Below, one piece after another: positions 24,078-35,126 of a DNA stretch of 64,000 nt. The translations under genes were made by a program, and so were the position numbers. The DNA is from Linnemannia schmuckeri. Lineage: Eukaryota > Mortierellomycota > Mortierellomycetes > Mortierellales > Mortierellaceae. Below the pieces are notes generated by a model. That model did no database searches. It was given only the letters and a program-made list of their open reading frames with translations, and had not been told where the DNA came from. Position 1 is the first letter of the stretch. Each line of letters opens with the position of its first letter. The stretch spans positions 930,001-994,000 of the forward strand of contig JANATG010000016.1 in NCBI GenBank assembly GCA_029449235.1. The letters are read 5' to 3'.

Positions 24078-26489
24078 TCAGTAAAGTGAAAACAACGAAG
24101 TGGCAACCATGACCACAGTCGTCATCAATGCCATTGCAATCCAGTGCTCTTCCCAAGTCCGCGATGCTGAGGGTGCAGAGTTGTGAGCGTTAAGTCCGAT
24201 CCCGCCTGGTGCCAATGGCACCTTTTGCGCAAATCCAATTTGCCGATCCTTATAGTCGTACACGATATAATGGTTCTTGATAAACAAGTCTCCCAGCAGG
24301 ATTTGCTATTCATATCAAAATAACAAAAATCATTGTTAAAAATAAGAAGAGACTCAATATATATATATTAAACCCGAATTTCAAAAAAAAAAAAAAAAAG
24401 AAATGCAGAGATACTTACCGATTCGCCTGAATGTCCGGTGGCCTCGCTCCAAGAGTCGATGGCAGAGAGGCAGATACCGTTAAATGCCGATTCGAGGATA
24501 ACAATGTCGGACAAGGGCACGGCAAACTTTTGTCCGCCCAGCACAAACGTAAGATCGCCAACAGATGTCGATTTTGCCAATGTGCAAGGGACCATCCATC
24601 CCAGTAACTTGTCATACTGCGAGTTGGGGATTGCTCGATGGAACGCCGTCGCCAGATAGTCCGGGAACAAGATGTACGACGATCCCGTGTCGACGACCGC
24701 GTAGGATGAGGATTTTGAAAGAGAGAGTTCCTTGCGCCCAATATAGACTTCGTCAACCGCAACTTGCCACTGGCTGTCCGAGGTAACGGGAAGGTAGGTG
24801 ATTGACCCTGTGTAACGCGAGGGGTCAACGCCTCCGAAGATAAACTGCCCGCCGCTGGAAAGTTTCGCATCCTGCTCTGATGCCTTGTTCAACCATACGG
24901 AAACGATTTCTTGATCAATTTGATTTTGGAGCACCATGTTTGTAATGGGTGTCTTGAATCCTATTGTTTAAAAAGAAAAAGATTATGATCAGCGTTTGTT
25001 CTAAACCAATTGTCCCTTGTATTGGTGTTGCCTTCTCGTGAATCAGCCACGATGTGCCAGAAAATATAAAGAGGTGGTCCGCACCATGCATGTCCGAGGT
25101 GCCTTCGAAGCCGAGTCCCATAATTCCATCGAAGCCTGAGGTGCCTGTGGGAGGTAGGGGTGCACCGTTGTAGGAGGCGAGGCCGAATGTCTGGTTGCTG
25201 ATCTTGATTCCTGCCACGGTGACTTCGTCGATCCCGAGTATTCCTGATGCCTCTGAGGTGTCGGCATAGGCGATTGACCAGCGCGTATTGTCCATTTGAA
25301 ACGTACTACATATAAAGAGAGCATGATGATGTTAACACATAGTTGTACTTTCCCTTCCTTCCTCTTTCTCTCTTTCTCAATCTCTCACTCTCTCACTCTC
25401 TCTATTCCTTTCTTTGCTTTGTATCCTATATCATAGATGCATCTTATTGTTTGTCGTCTTTTGCATCTACCAATTACTATTTGTTTGTAATTGGTGAATT
25501 TATGTTTTTGGGTTTTCCAGGGTAAGTGTGGGTCACTCAAGAAATAATTTGTCCGTCGATTAACGTTGTCCGTTGTCATCAGGTACACACAGACACACAC
25601 TAAACTCACGCAAGCATTCACGCCTGTCCCGCACTAATCCAGTCCTGTGTGAGCGCCCAAGCGCATTCCCTGTTCCCCTGTCCACTCCCGTGACAAAAAA
25701 ACCACCGACAAGCAACAGCCTCCTTGCTCGCATACCGCTCACTCGCATATTTGAAAGATAACAAGGCAGCACTTGTAAATTTACCTTGACTGGCTGGGAT
25801 TGAACCGACGGTGGGATTTGCAGACCGTAGAGATGCAGCCCACAGACGAAACCCAGAGGTCCCCGCTCCCCGTATCAAACACGACTGAAAATTCTTGAGG
25901 TGGGGTACCGATCAACATGGCCGCGACCCATTGGGTGTCGAGCGAGTTGCCTCGAAGTGGTGCCACACCAACAAAGGCCCGCTTCTGGATGCGCTCATGC
26001 TCAAGCTGCCTGTCCAACTGCGACATCAGGTCCAGCTCCGACCCGTCTCCTCCTCCTTTACCATCTCCTATCTGTGATGTTGATGCTGCTGCTGCTATTA
26101 TTGGTGCTGATGATGGTGGTGATGAGGAGAGGGTGAGAGAGGGTGGTGAAGGGTTGGCGTTGTGGGCATTAAGTGCGAGCAGTTTTGTCATGAACTCTTG
26201 TCGGGATCCATAATGGGCTCGTTCCTTTGTGCTCCTTATGTTCACCCCCGGTTGTTCCTGTACCGATACTCTATTGTAGTAGCAGACACGGATACAGGTA
26301 TAGCAACAACAATGCTGTTAGTTGTATGTTCTTTCCGCCTGTTCTTGTAATATGCAACTGGACAGTCGGGGAGGGATATTATTATTACCGAAGGAGTTTT
26401 GCGTTGATGGGGCGGTCGGAGAGAAGGAGAAGGAAGGTGATGACGGCAAGGAAGCCGTAGAAGGAAGAGGAGTTTCCTTTACAGCGCAT
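24078..26489 (-). CDS. Secreted pepsin-like aspartic protease, probably GPI-anchored (copy B)
   Basis: Family A1 endopeptidase and paralogue of the protease at 3.7-6.3 kb. Five exons on minus: 26489-26389, 26270-25785, 25305-25085, 24960-24419 and 24305-24078, giving 525 aa. All four introns fall at the same codon positions and phases as in copy A, and exon 4 is 542 bases in both. Exon 1 encodes a signal peptide that had to be placed by matching the splice phase. A Lys-Arg pair precedes the mature domain. Catalytic motifs are DTGSG (Asp166) and DTGSS (Asp360); the first has Gly where copy A has Ser. The third exon's donor is GTGCGG, a weak consensus. A hydrophobic C-terminal tail again suggests a GPI anchor. 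The paired aminopeptidase B lies upstream on the same strand, 2.9 kb away. Confidence 0.92.
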
Positions 26490-27190
26490 ATTCTTCTCCT
26501 CCTTTCGTTATTCTTTATGGGTGAGTGATGCTAGGGTGTTGTGATTGACAGGATTATTATAAATAATAAAGGGGAAGGAGAGGGGATCTGAACGATGGAG
26601 TGAGGAGGTTGGTTGGGTTGTCTTGGAAGGAATCGAGTGTGTTGTGTGTGAACGGGAACGCGTATAATAGGAGCGAGTGGATGAGGGAGAGGAGAGAAGG
26701 AGCGATAAAGAGAATAGAGATGTAATGAAAAGTGAAGAGAAACTGGAGTAGTGAGAAGTGAGAAGGGGATGATGACAGGGTTTAGATGGCAAGGAGGGGA
26801 ATAGTGTATGTATGAGTATGTATGTGTTTATGTCAAAATTGCAATCGGGGATATTGGACATGGATGGGTCCACAAGTCCAAGCTCAGTCCATCGAGATAT
26901 GCGCAGTCACTGCGTCAGATATGATCGAGTTATTAAGGGGATTGTAAACGCATTTCCCTTGTTGCAAAAGGGGCACAAGCACGGCTTTGAACCTCACATT
27001 GATGTTGTGATATATTGGCTCAAAAAGAAAATAAGGCCTGCAAACAGGGAAAAGCGTAAAGAAGATGAGTGAAAATTGGAAAGAATCAAGGATAGTCGCC
27101 ATTTCGTCGTCCTCGGTTCGGATACCAAGCAATAACGGGGATTTAAGGCCATGTGTTCTTGAAGATGCCCCCCAATATCTGTGTTGTGAA

Positions 27191-27268
27191 TGCTGGCGGA
27201 TTGGTGTAATTGTTAAGGACGAGCTCCTGGAGGATAATAACAAATCATGAGTTCGATTTTGGAGGAGG
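27191..27268 (+). repeat. tRNA-like Pol III box A/box B pair; possible SINE head
   Basis: A box A-like TTGGTGTAATTG (from 27201) is followed 48 bases later by a box B-like GAGTTCGATTTT (from 27249), normal spacing for a tRNA-type internal promoter. The flanking bases do not fold into an acceptor or T stem, so it is not a functional tRNA gene. A tRNA-derived SINE or tRNA pseudogene is the most natural reading. I could not find target-site duplications or a clear A- or T-rich tail. Confidence 0.35.
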
Positions 27269-27493
27269 AGTCCTTGTGGTGGCGTGTCCGTCCTGGGTAA
27301 CTCCGACAAGCTTTCAAAACCTTGATGATGAACGAGCACCTGGATTTAAGCTTATTCTCAAATACTGCTTTCTGGTCTTGTGGAAGAGGGTTTTGAAACG
27401 GCAAATAGGCCAATTCCGATCGCTCAATCCGGAGCAAAACAATATTACTCAAAAGGTACCGACCAGTAATCGAGTTATAATGATTGGAGGGAT

Positions 27494-27844
27494 CTAGCAG
27501 TCGTCAACCGATTTCCGTAATTGATCTGTCACATCACCAGCCTTTCGAATATGCAAAATGCGAAGGCGATTTAGACCAGGATAGTTCTGCTCATTCAGGA
27601 TGGCAAGGGTACTCCAATACACTGGGCTGAAGAAACAGACGCGACTCGTTCGCCTTTGAAAATACCGAGTCCTCAGGCGATGGAATGCCATCTTGTTTAA
27701 CAATTCCGATCGTTTAGTATCGACCTCCTTCTTTTTAAGGATCGTCGTGCATGGTGGAGTGCTGAGTGAACGCGTATCAACAAGAAACAACGGTCGATAA
27801 ATCGATTTACCCAGTAGTACGTTGAGTATGTCAAGTCTCTCCAT
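27494..27844 (-). pseudogene. F-box/LRR-like fragment
   Basis: Open frame of 116 codons starting MERLDI and later YPGLNRLRILHI, which resembles the beginning and a leucine-rich repeat of F-box proteins common in this type of fungus. The F-box itself is not intact and the frame stops early, so this looks like a decayed fragment. It could also be chance; the match is by eye and weak. Confidence 0.25.
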
Positions 27845-29366
27845 TCGAATATTTTCTATTGAGTAATGATCTCACGTATCTTTGTCGAGTGGTTGAGCGC
27901 ATCCTTTTTTTTGTCACATTTTTAACGCGTTCTTTTTCATCTAACGCGTTCTTTTTTCGCGTTCTTTTTTTTAGCATATATTTGTGGTGCATTCTATTTT
28001 TTGTTGCGTCATATACGGTTGACACCTGGCTCTTCGAGACGCCCAAGCCGATATGGTGTGAACCTTTAAAGAGCTTCATATCTTTCTTTTTCGAAAACAA
28101 CCAAGCGGATAGTAGATGCTTATGCCATACGTCCGCGTTTGAAACCTTGGGTCGGCAGGCTCGCGGCAGTGACATTTGAACGTGCAACTCTTACAGCTCG
28201 GTTCCACGGTATCGGAAGCATTTTTTCATCCCCACCCTCTTTTCATCACGAACAAGGATTTATGGCTTCATTAGGGTGTTCACAACCTAGGTGCGGAGTC
28301 TCTCATCGAATGATATTCTTGACCTTACATGGAAAAGAACCATTGTATAGATAACGATCTCTCCTTTTAAAATTTGTGGTGCTAATATTTTTGATTGATG
28401 ATAGGGCTTCCTCTTTAATAATTGTCTAAGCTTTGACACTGATGCGGTACAAAGGCCATTTATTGAATTGGGACAAGTACTGGCGTGATACAATATATTT
28501 TTTTTTTTTTCAGTTTGTAAAGACCGCCGATAATACCGCTAGCTAAGGTGTCCTTGTATAGACAAATATAAAAATGAGGTGTGCGTTTTTGAAATTGCCA
28601 GACAAGATATAGGCTGAGTAATCATGCCTTGCTTTTTTTGAAGTAATTGGATAGAATGTGCCAGTTTGGATGGATTATGGACAACTGAGTGCGAGATAAT
28701 GTTGGAAGTAAAGGAGAAAAAAAGCGAGAAAATGAACGGTTTTTGTTGTCTTGTCTTAATTTTTCAAGCTCCATGTCCCTCTTCCACACTGTTTGCCGTT
28801 CAACAATAAAAATTCTAAATGGCACATTATTGTCCCTCCCACACCACCGCCTCTTTGAATTCGCTCAGAGTTCACACAGACCCACCTTGGTTCACAACTC
28901 TGCCCGTGACCTTGCCCGTCATCTCTTTCTTCCCTCTCATCGCAGCCATCACAGATACTGCTGTACCACGAGGCAATCGTCGCTTCTCTGCGCGTACGGT
29001 AGCGCTTATTTTTTTTTGTGTGTGTGAATGGCTATGGATGATGACCACTCAAGGTAAAATGGTGATTATTTGCTTCGAATGAGGACGACGGATGCCCATT
29101 TCTCGATGAAGACAGCAGCGGTGACCGCCACCAGAGTTCCGCTATCAACTTGACATCCTCACTTTCTTTATCTTTGTTATTCTTCCCTATTCACCCTTTT
29201 TTCTTTCTGCCACTGACCAACGCCATCATCGCTAATAACTTTCAAGAAAACACTTTATTCATAACGAGGAAGAGAGGGTATCAAACAAATATACATATTT
29301 TCTTTTTTTTCTTATCCGCGCTTCGATATTGGAAGCCAAGCAGAATTTGACACACCCAATAAAAAT

Positions 29367-31493
29367 TTAATGGCAAGGCTCAACCCCGCGCTCAGAGGTG
29401 GTCGCCCAACGAGATCCACCGCGCTGAGGTTTCTCCTGCTCCTTTCCGGAAAAGTGACCCAACTCGATCGCAAATCCGAGGGACAGCTTGGCGAACTGTC
29501 TCATGTGTTCGAAATCTACATGAGTAACATCGTCGTCCGATCCATGAATCCATGGACTGATGTCCGAGAAGTCGCCCTCCGTCGCGATTGCCGATCTGTA
29601 TCCGTATTTGTTCCATGATGCGTGGTCAGAGCCTAACGGGTGAAGAGGAAGAATTATGAGTGATTGGGTTTAGAAAAAAAAGGGGGGGGTTGACCGATGC
29701 TATAATCTGAGTGATGTGTTGCAATTGATATCGATAGAAAGCACTTACAGGCGTATCCGCACTTGGTCTCACGGACAGAGATGTCACCGTACTCGCGGGC
29801 ATAGACCTAGATTTACAAGCAAGTAAGGTGGTTCACAGTTAGAAAACGATGTTTGTGCCACCAATATACTCCTTTCCAGAATGGCATGCAGTATCTTGAG
29901 AGTGTCCGTATGTACCTTGATCAACTCGGTCAGCTCGGGGTCGACATAATCCGTGATAATGCCAAACGACTCTGCGAATCTTGTCCCAACATATCCAGTC
30001 ATATCGTTCTACAAGATAAACAAAAACAAGAGTAAGAATTAGCAAGGCTGAAGCATACTAGCTGCATACATAGACGCCAAGCGGATAAAAAATTGCCCAG
30101 ACCTGAATGAAACAACTCACTTGGATCATGGCAATGGCCTCGACGCCCTTCTTCTCGTAGTTCTCAGCAACATCTTGAGATCCCAAAAGACCAGCCTCCT
30201 CAGCGGAGTACCAATGGAACTCAACAGGGCGAGTGGGGTGAAATCCTGTGCCTACCAAGGAGCGGAAGACCTCCAAGGTGGTGACGGTTCCTGAACCATC
30301 ATCATCGGCGCCGGGGGAACGACCCCAGAGAGGGTTCCAGCCGTTGACAGAATCCTGATGGGCACCGATAATGGCGGGCTGATTAGAGAGTGTCTCATCT
30401 GTACCCTCGAATCGAACTATATATTATGACAGAAATGACGGGGTTAACCAAGCTGATACTACTCCTCACTTGGGAAATGAAAAACAAGATCCGAGCTTAA
30501 AACAACGGGAAACAACGTGAAAGAGTGAGAGTCCTTACCAATAATGGAGAACTGGTCCCACTTGTGCTGGAACTTGCGGATGCTGACGTCCGAGTCGGCG
30601 CTGGCCTCTTCGATCAAATCGCTGATTTGCTTGTAGAGCCATTGGGCAGACTGCTGGCCAGTCTTAGATCTGTAGTATCGGTTGTGGAAAGAAGTGAATT
30701 CCTTGAGGGCACCCTCCATATTGGCGGTCGAGAGACTTTTGACATAACGGGTGAACTTGGACTGTTGCACTGCCTTCTTGGGAAGAGCTATAACAAAGAG
30801 AAACAGAAAAAGCGAGTTGATAGTCAGTACGAAGGAAAAAGGGAATGAACCCAAAGAAGGTGCGAATTGCCTAGTCTCGCTGCCATCCCATCCCTTCATG
30901 TTTGTGTGGTCAGGATTACCTATTCTCTACTAAACCCATATCATAAAGATTATTTCCTTCTTTGGAGAATTTTCTTCGCACTTCACTTCCCCACCCTAAC
31001 AATGACCCTGATCACACAAAATGGCAGTGAGACTACGAATTGCCTTCGGAATGTCGCACTATGATTTTTCACCGCACAATCCTCTCCCAGTCGACCACAG
31101 TTCACACGCATACGCCAAGACAAACAAACAAACAAGCAGCAAATGCAAAGTTCAAAAAAAAAAAAAAAAAAAAAAAAATGGTGGACACGTACGCAAATGG
31201 GTCAAGGAGCGGAGGGTGGGTTCGAAGTCCTGGTGGTCGGTGATATCCATGTATCCGATGTTCTTGCGGAAAAGCTCCATGCGCTGGTCCTCAGTCATCC
31301 AGACGGGGGCCTTGTCTTCTGCAGTCTGGACCAGACGAAGGGTGCTGTCGTCCTTGATGTTGTTGCTGAGATGGTTGACGTGGGAGAGGACGGTGTCCTT
31401 GACCTTGTTGAGGGTCCACTGCTCCCACCACGCCGGTGCAGCCAAGGCAGTCGAGGCGAGAGACAAGAAAGCGAGAGTTTGAGCTTTAACCAT
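29367..31493 (-). CDS. Secreted M28-family zinc aminopeptidase (copy B)
   Basis: Paralogue of the gene at 1.1-3.1 kb, same predicted role. Six exons on minus: 31493-31193, 30787-30539, 30416-30121, 30008-29916, 29806-29749 and 29632-29367, giving 420 aa. Signal peptide at 1-19. All metal and catalytic motifs are conserved: AHQDS (His203), GADDDGSG (221-223), SAEEAG (256-257), MIQND (Asp284) and PWIH (His362). Exons 2, 4 and 5 have identical lengths in both copies (249, 93, 58). Copy A's last intron is absent here: the codons on either side are continuous in one 266-base exon. The C-terminus is 22 residues longer than in copy A, ending in a basic, Cys-containing extension. Intron 1 has a 25-base T run on the sense strand. 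Confidence 0.93.
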
Positions 31494-32663
31494 TCTTGCT
31501 GGTGGTTTTTTTTCTAATGTTTTTTGTTGTAGTTGTTGTTGGGTGAGTGAGCGAGTAAAAGAGTAATGTTGAAGAGTAAAAGACTGAATAAAGAAGGTAG
31601 CAGTTGAAGGAAGAGAAGTGGAGAAAGGAAGGAAGACCTATGTGTGAGTGTTGAACAAGTGTTTCGAGGGAGAGAAGGGAGAGAAAGAAAGGAAATCAAC
31701 AGGCGACTCTTACTCCTTTTTATTTCATTCGATCGTTGTTGTCTAGGAACATCCTTCTTCACCTCGTGGGATAAGGGACAGGAACGACAACATGATTTGA
31801 TTGGTCAAACAACGACAAGTCAACCAGTCATGAGCCCCTCTCCGTAATCGACTAGAGAGCCACACATAACGCTACACTCGTCATCAATTGGGCGAATGGT
31901 TAGTGGTTCGCCTGAGGGCTAGGAAACAGCCGCATTCGCACAGAGAAATAGCGCCTACGAGTACATGCAAGAGGATGCTATTCTAGCATACGCAAAAGAA
32001 CCTTTTTTATCTTCTCAAAGGTGAAGAATGATCTGCCCAATAATCAAGACACCTCCAAGTTTGTATCAAAAAATTTTAAGGGGTACACCGTCGTCCAGTG
32101 TTGATATTGTTACTCAGGGAGAGGGTCGAAGGCCAGAATTGTAGGACCGCTGTTAAGTCCTCAGTTGGTAGGGGGATAGTGATAATAGTGTCCTAAGGAA
32201 CCACACGAAACGATACACTGCAGCGCGCCAGCGAAACTCTTGTCAGTACTGCTCTGGTCCAAGAAGTGATCTGTAAAAGGACAAAGAGCAGACAAGAGGG
32301 CTAGGCATACTACTAATACTATGTCTACAAAGAATATGACTGCTAATCTAAGGCATCGCCACCGCTGCCTAGTCACCACCTTATTTTGCAACAATATGTG
32401 ACCCAGTTCGACTAAGCTTCTTTTCTCTTTCTTCCTACTTTCCCACGATCTCCACACCCTTCCTTCCCACGCGCTCTTTCTTCCAGCTGACCACGACAAG
32501 GTCAACACCACTCTCAGCCCTAAATGACAACTCCCTCTCCACTGCTGCATCAGCCGCGTGGTCCAGACTAAACAGCACTACCCACACACGCCCACCATAC
32601 ACGCAACTCCTTTTTCCTTCTCTCAGCAAACACAACCAACAAAGAAAGCATTGACGAACAACC
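31494..32663. other. Intergenic region upstream of F-box paralogue B
   Basis: It holds the divergent promoters of aminopeptidase B (minus) and F-box paralogue B (plus). Open frames on the minus strand here continue into, or shadow, the F-box gene and are not supported. A block at 32491-32530 is shared with the region before paralogue C. Confidence 0.6.
32491..32530 (+). promoter_or_regulatory. Conserved upstream block shared by F-box paralogues B and C (copy 1)
   Basis: CCACGACAAGGTCAAC followed by a partly matching CTCTCAGCCC segment, 173 bases before the paralogue B start. A close match begins at 34929, 198 bases before paralogue C. Retention beyond the coding region suggests a shared promoter or leader element, or simply that the duplication included the promoter. 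Confidence 0.5.
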
Positions 32664-34493
32664 ATGGACGCCGTGACTTCTGCAAAACCCAGAGCCACTT
32701 TGCCTCCTATCGAGTCTCTTTCACCAGCTACCGTTGCCGCCACCACTACCGGCCTCGGTGCAGACATGTCTACAAGCCTCGCCAAGCTCATCCAAAAGGC
32801 CCGCCATGTCATCTCGGAGGCTCTTTCTTCTTCTACAACAGTGAACACCACACAGGAGGCTACCTCCCCAGAGATCGCGGATACTACGACGACGATGGCT
32901 CAGGAAAACGAGGCGATAAAGAACACTGATGCAGGAATGACATCATCGTGGGACCAAGTTGGTCCTCGGCGTTCAAGCCGCGTCGCGGGATACATTCAAG
33001 CCAAATCGACTCTCGCGCCACGTGAAGGGTCGGCCTCGGTTGCTGCGGTTCCGACGACGGCCAAGAAACGAACAAGGGCCGTCAAGGGGAAAGATGAGGC
33101 GGTAGATACAGGCAACGCAGAGTCGCAGGCACAGGCAGAGGACGAGTCGGTTCCACGCAAGCTACGCAAGATGACAGGAAAAGCCTCGACTAAGGCCATC
33201 AGAAAGGACAGCGGCATCGATCTGTCGGGGGTAGATATCGTCAATGATAGTGGTGATGGCTTGGGCATCAAGGCAGAGTCTGTCTCTACGTCTGCCCCCA
33301 AGAGAAGAGGTCGACCTCCTAAGAACTCAGTCACTGGCACCTCGATTATTACAACCCCGACACCTCCTGCAAAGACAAAGTCCAGGACTACCGCTGCCAA
33401 GAAGGCCAAGGGAAAAGGAAAAGCTGTCTCGGACCCTACTTCACTGAGCAACTTGGATGGCAAGATCGGCGCAAGCGATGCTGAGGATCAGGACAGTATG
33501 CGGGACGGTGACTCGTTAATGATCTCGACAGCGGCTTCCACTCACGAACAAGGGAATGTCGAAATCCAGGGTTCTAGTTCAGCCCCTTTGGTAGTTGCAC
33601 AAGTCATTTCCACACCTCCAAAAATCAACCCTCGGGAACCCTTCTCGAGTCTCCCGGTCGAGATACTGCAACACATAATCTCGTGGCTGCCTCTCCCAGA
33701 AATCGCCCGAGTCTCTATGGTTTCTAAGGCGTGGTTGGATGCAGTTCATTACCTGTCTGTCTGGAAGATTATCTGTCAGGAGGCTGGATTGGGAGAACCC
33801 AAGAAAAAATACAAGACCCACATGGCGCTAGCTTGCGCCGATTCGTTCTGGATCTGCACCCGCTGCTACTCTTACTCTAACGCCAAGACACACCGTGCTG
33901 ATCTCCCCCTCCCTGTTAAGGATGTTGACGACAACAACCATGTGCACATGCTGTGCCTCCAGTGCCGTCAGGGATACTACTGCAAGCACCCAGAGCCTCT
34001 CAAAAAAGGAGTGTATCGTCAGGAGTTCGATTGGGTTCCTAGAGCTGGCTCCATCGCGCCTAACGGGATTTATATCAACTATGGTTTGGAGGGCAATCAG
34101 CTGGACGGACTTGAGACCGTTGGGTCCTCGTCGCAAGGTCTTCCTCTGTATGATCGCTCGGAGATCCAGAAGCGCGCAATGCGCGTCCATGGTGGCTGGG
34201 TCGGTGTTGATGCTGAAGCAACAAACCCTCGGCGGAAGCGAGCGTCCGCATGTGCAGCCAGAGCCAAAGCTGCCAAGACTTGCACCAAGCGACCATCCAC
34301 CACTCCCTACATGTTGGAACGATCCAGAATCGCGGCCGAGAAGCGCGCCATCCGGGAAGAGGAACAGGAGCGTCGACGAGAGGAGCGAGAGGAGGAGCTA
34401 TGGGAGAGGCGCCGCGAGCGCGCCAAGTGGCATCGACTCGAATATGAGCTCCGATACCCTGAGCGATCCTGGGAACGCCGTCATTACTACTAG
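32664..34493 (+). CDS. F-box protein with paired CxxC motifs (paralogue B)
   Basis: Single exon, 609 aa, start in strong context (aaccATGG). Likely SCF ubiquitin-ligase substrate receptor. A disordered N-terminal half (1-320) carries several basic patches (RRGRPPKN resembling an AT-hook core, KKAKGKGK), suggesting nuclear location or DNA contact. The F-box lies near 327-370 (LPVEILQHI... SMVSKAWLD). The conserved module follows, with CxxC pairs near 397 and 431, LPLPV between them, and a HGGWVGVDA block. The C-terminus is a long Glu/Arg-rich, helix-forming tail ending in YY. Paralogue C begins 634 bases downstream on the same strand and shares this order, so the two are a tandem duplicate. 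Function is inferred from the F-box only. Confidence 0.92.
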   Translation: MDAVTSAKPRATLPPIESLSPATVAATTTGLGADMSTSLAKLIQKARHVISEALSSSTTVNTTQEATSPEIADTTTTMAQENEAIKNTDAGMTSSWDQVGPRRSSRVAGYIQAKSTLAPREGSASVAAVPTTAKKRTRAVKGKDEAVDTGNAESQAQAEDESVPRKLRKMTGKASTKAIRKDSGIDLSGVDIVNDSGDGLGIKAESVSTSAPKRRGRPPKNSVTGTSIITTPTPPAKTKSRTTAAKKAKGKGKAVSDPTSLSNLDGKIGASDAEDQDSMRDGDSLMISTAASTHEQGNVEIQGSSSAPLVVAQVISTPPKINPREPFSSLPVEILQHIISWLPLPEIARVSMVSKAWLDAVHYLSVWKIICQEAGLGEPKKKYKTHMALACADSFWICTRCYSYSNAKTHRADLPLPVKDVDDNNHVHMLCLQCRQGYYCKHPEPLKKGVYRQEFDWVPRAGSIAPNGIYINYGLEGNQLDGLETVGSSSQGLPLYDRSEIQKRAMRVHGGWVGVDAEATNPRRKRASACAARAKAAKTCTKRPSTTPYMLERSRIAAEKRAIREEEQERRREEREEELWERRRERAKWHRLEYELRYPERSWERRHYY

Positions 34494-35126
34494 GGCGGCA
34501 GTCGATAAGTCTTTGTTCGATCATAGACTCTTCCCAACACTCAACAAACAAAAGCATTGGAGTAGCAATACTTTCGTCATTCCTGACTGTACACTCATTT
34601 GGCAAACACAACTATTCAACAAACAACAACACACTGGGTGAATAGCCACAATACACCTGACGCTTTTCTTTTTTTTTCACATGAGATTCATATCGACACA
34701 AAGCATGTAGCAAAAAAAACGACAATACCAATCAAGATGACAACAAAACGCTCACGTATCATCTTTGCGCACATTGACGTCCCGGTCCACGTTGTCATAG
34801 CATTTTACAGTTTGGTCCGCGAGATAAAAAAAATCTTGTGAACTTGACTTCCCTTTGTATCACGAATGTATTTAGACCAATTCCGTTCGTTTATTCTTTC
34901 CACAACACCTGTCGCTTCCCCTACTTGGCCACGACAAGGTCAACGTCGCTGTCAGCCCCACATGTGCGCTCCCTCCGACAGACCCACGCCCTGATCACTT
35001 TGCACCCGGAGAAGGATCACCTCAAGGAATCGACAAACAACGAACGACAACAAAGACCCCTCAAAACAACAACTACAACACAGAGCAAAGTCAGAGCAAA
35101 GGTGGAATCAGTCCAACATTGTCACT
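34494..35126. other. Gap between F-box paralogues B and C
   Basis: 633 bases with no gene. It contains the presumed 3' end of paralogue B and the promoter of C, including the conserved block at 34929-34962. The last 100 bases are CA-rich. Confidence 0.6.
34929..34962 (+). promoter_or_regulatory. Conserved upstream block shared by F-box paralogues B and C (copy 2)
   Basis: Matches the block at 32491: CCACGACAAGGTCAAC, then a diverged segment ending CTGTCAGCCC. It lies 198 bases before the paralogue C start codon. Confidence 0.5.

Larger units (their letters stand above)
26490..29366. other. Expanded spacer between protease B and aminopeptidase B, 2.9 kb
   Basis: In the inverted copy at 1-6 kb the equivalent spacer is 652 bases, so about 2.2 kb has been gained here or lost there. 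From about 26.85 to 28.6 kb the DNA is AT-richer than its surroundings. It holds a tRNA-like Pol III box pair near 27.2 kb, an F-box-like fragment at 27.5-27.8 kb, and three copies of a CGCGTTCTTTT-like unit at 27.92-27.97 kb. No intact gene is visible. Confidence 0.6.

Noticed and set aside
27831..28187. 118-codon Lys/Arg-rich minus frame in the expanded spacer
   Set aside because: Composition comes from T-rich tandem units on the other strand; no domain seen.
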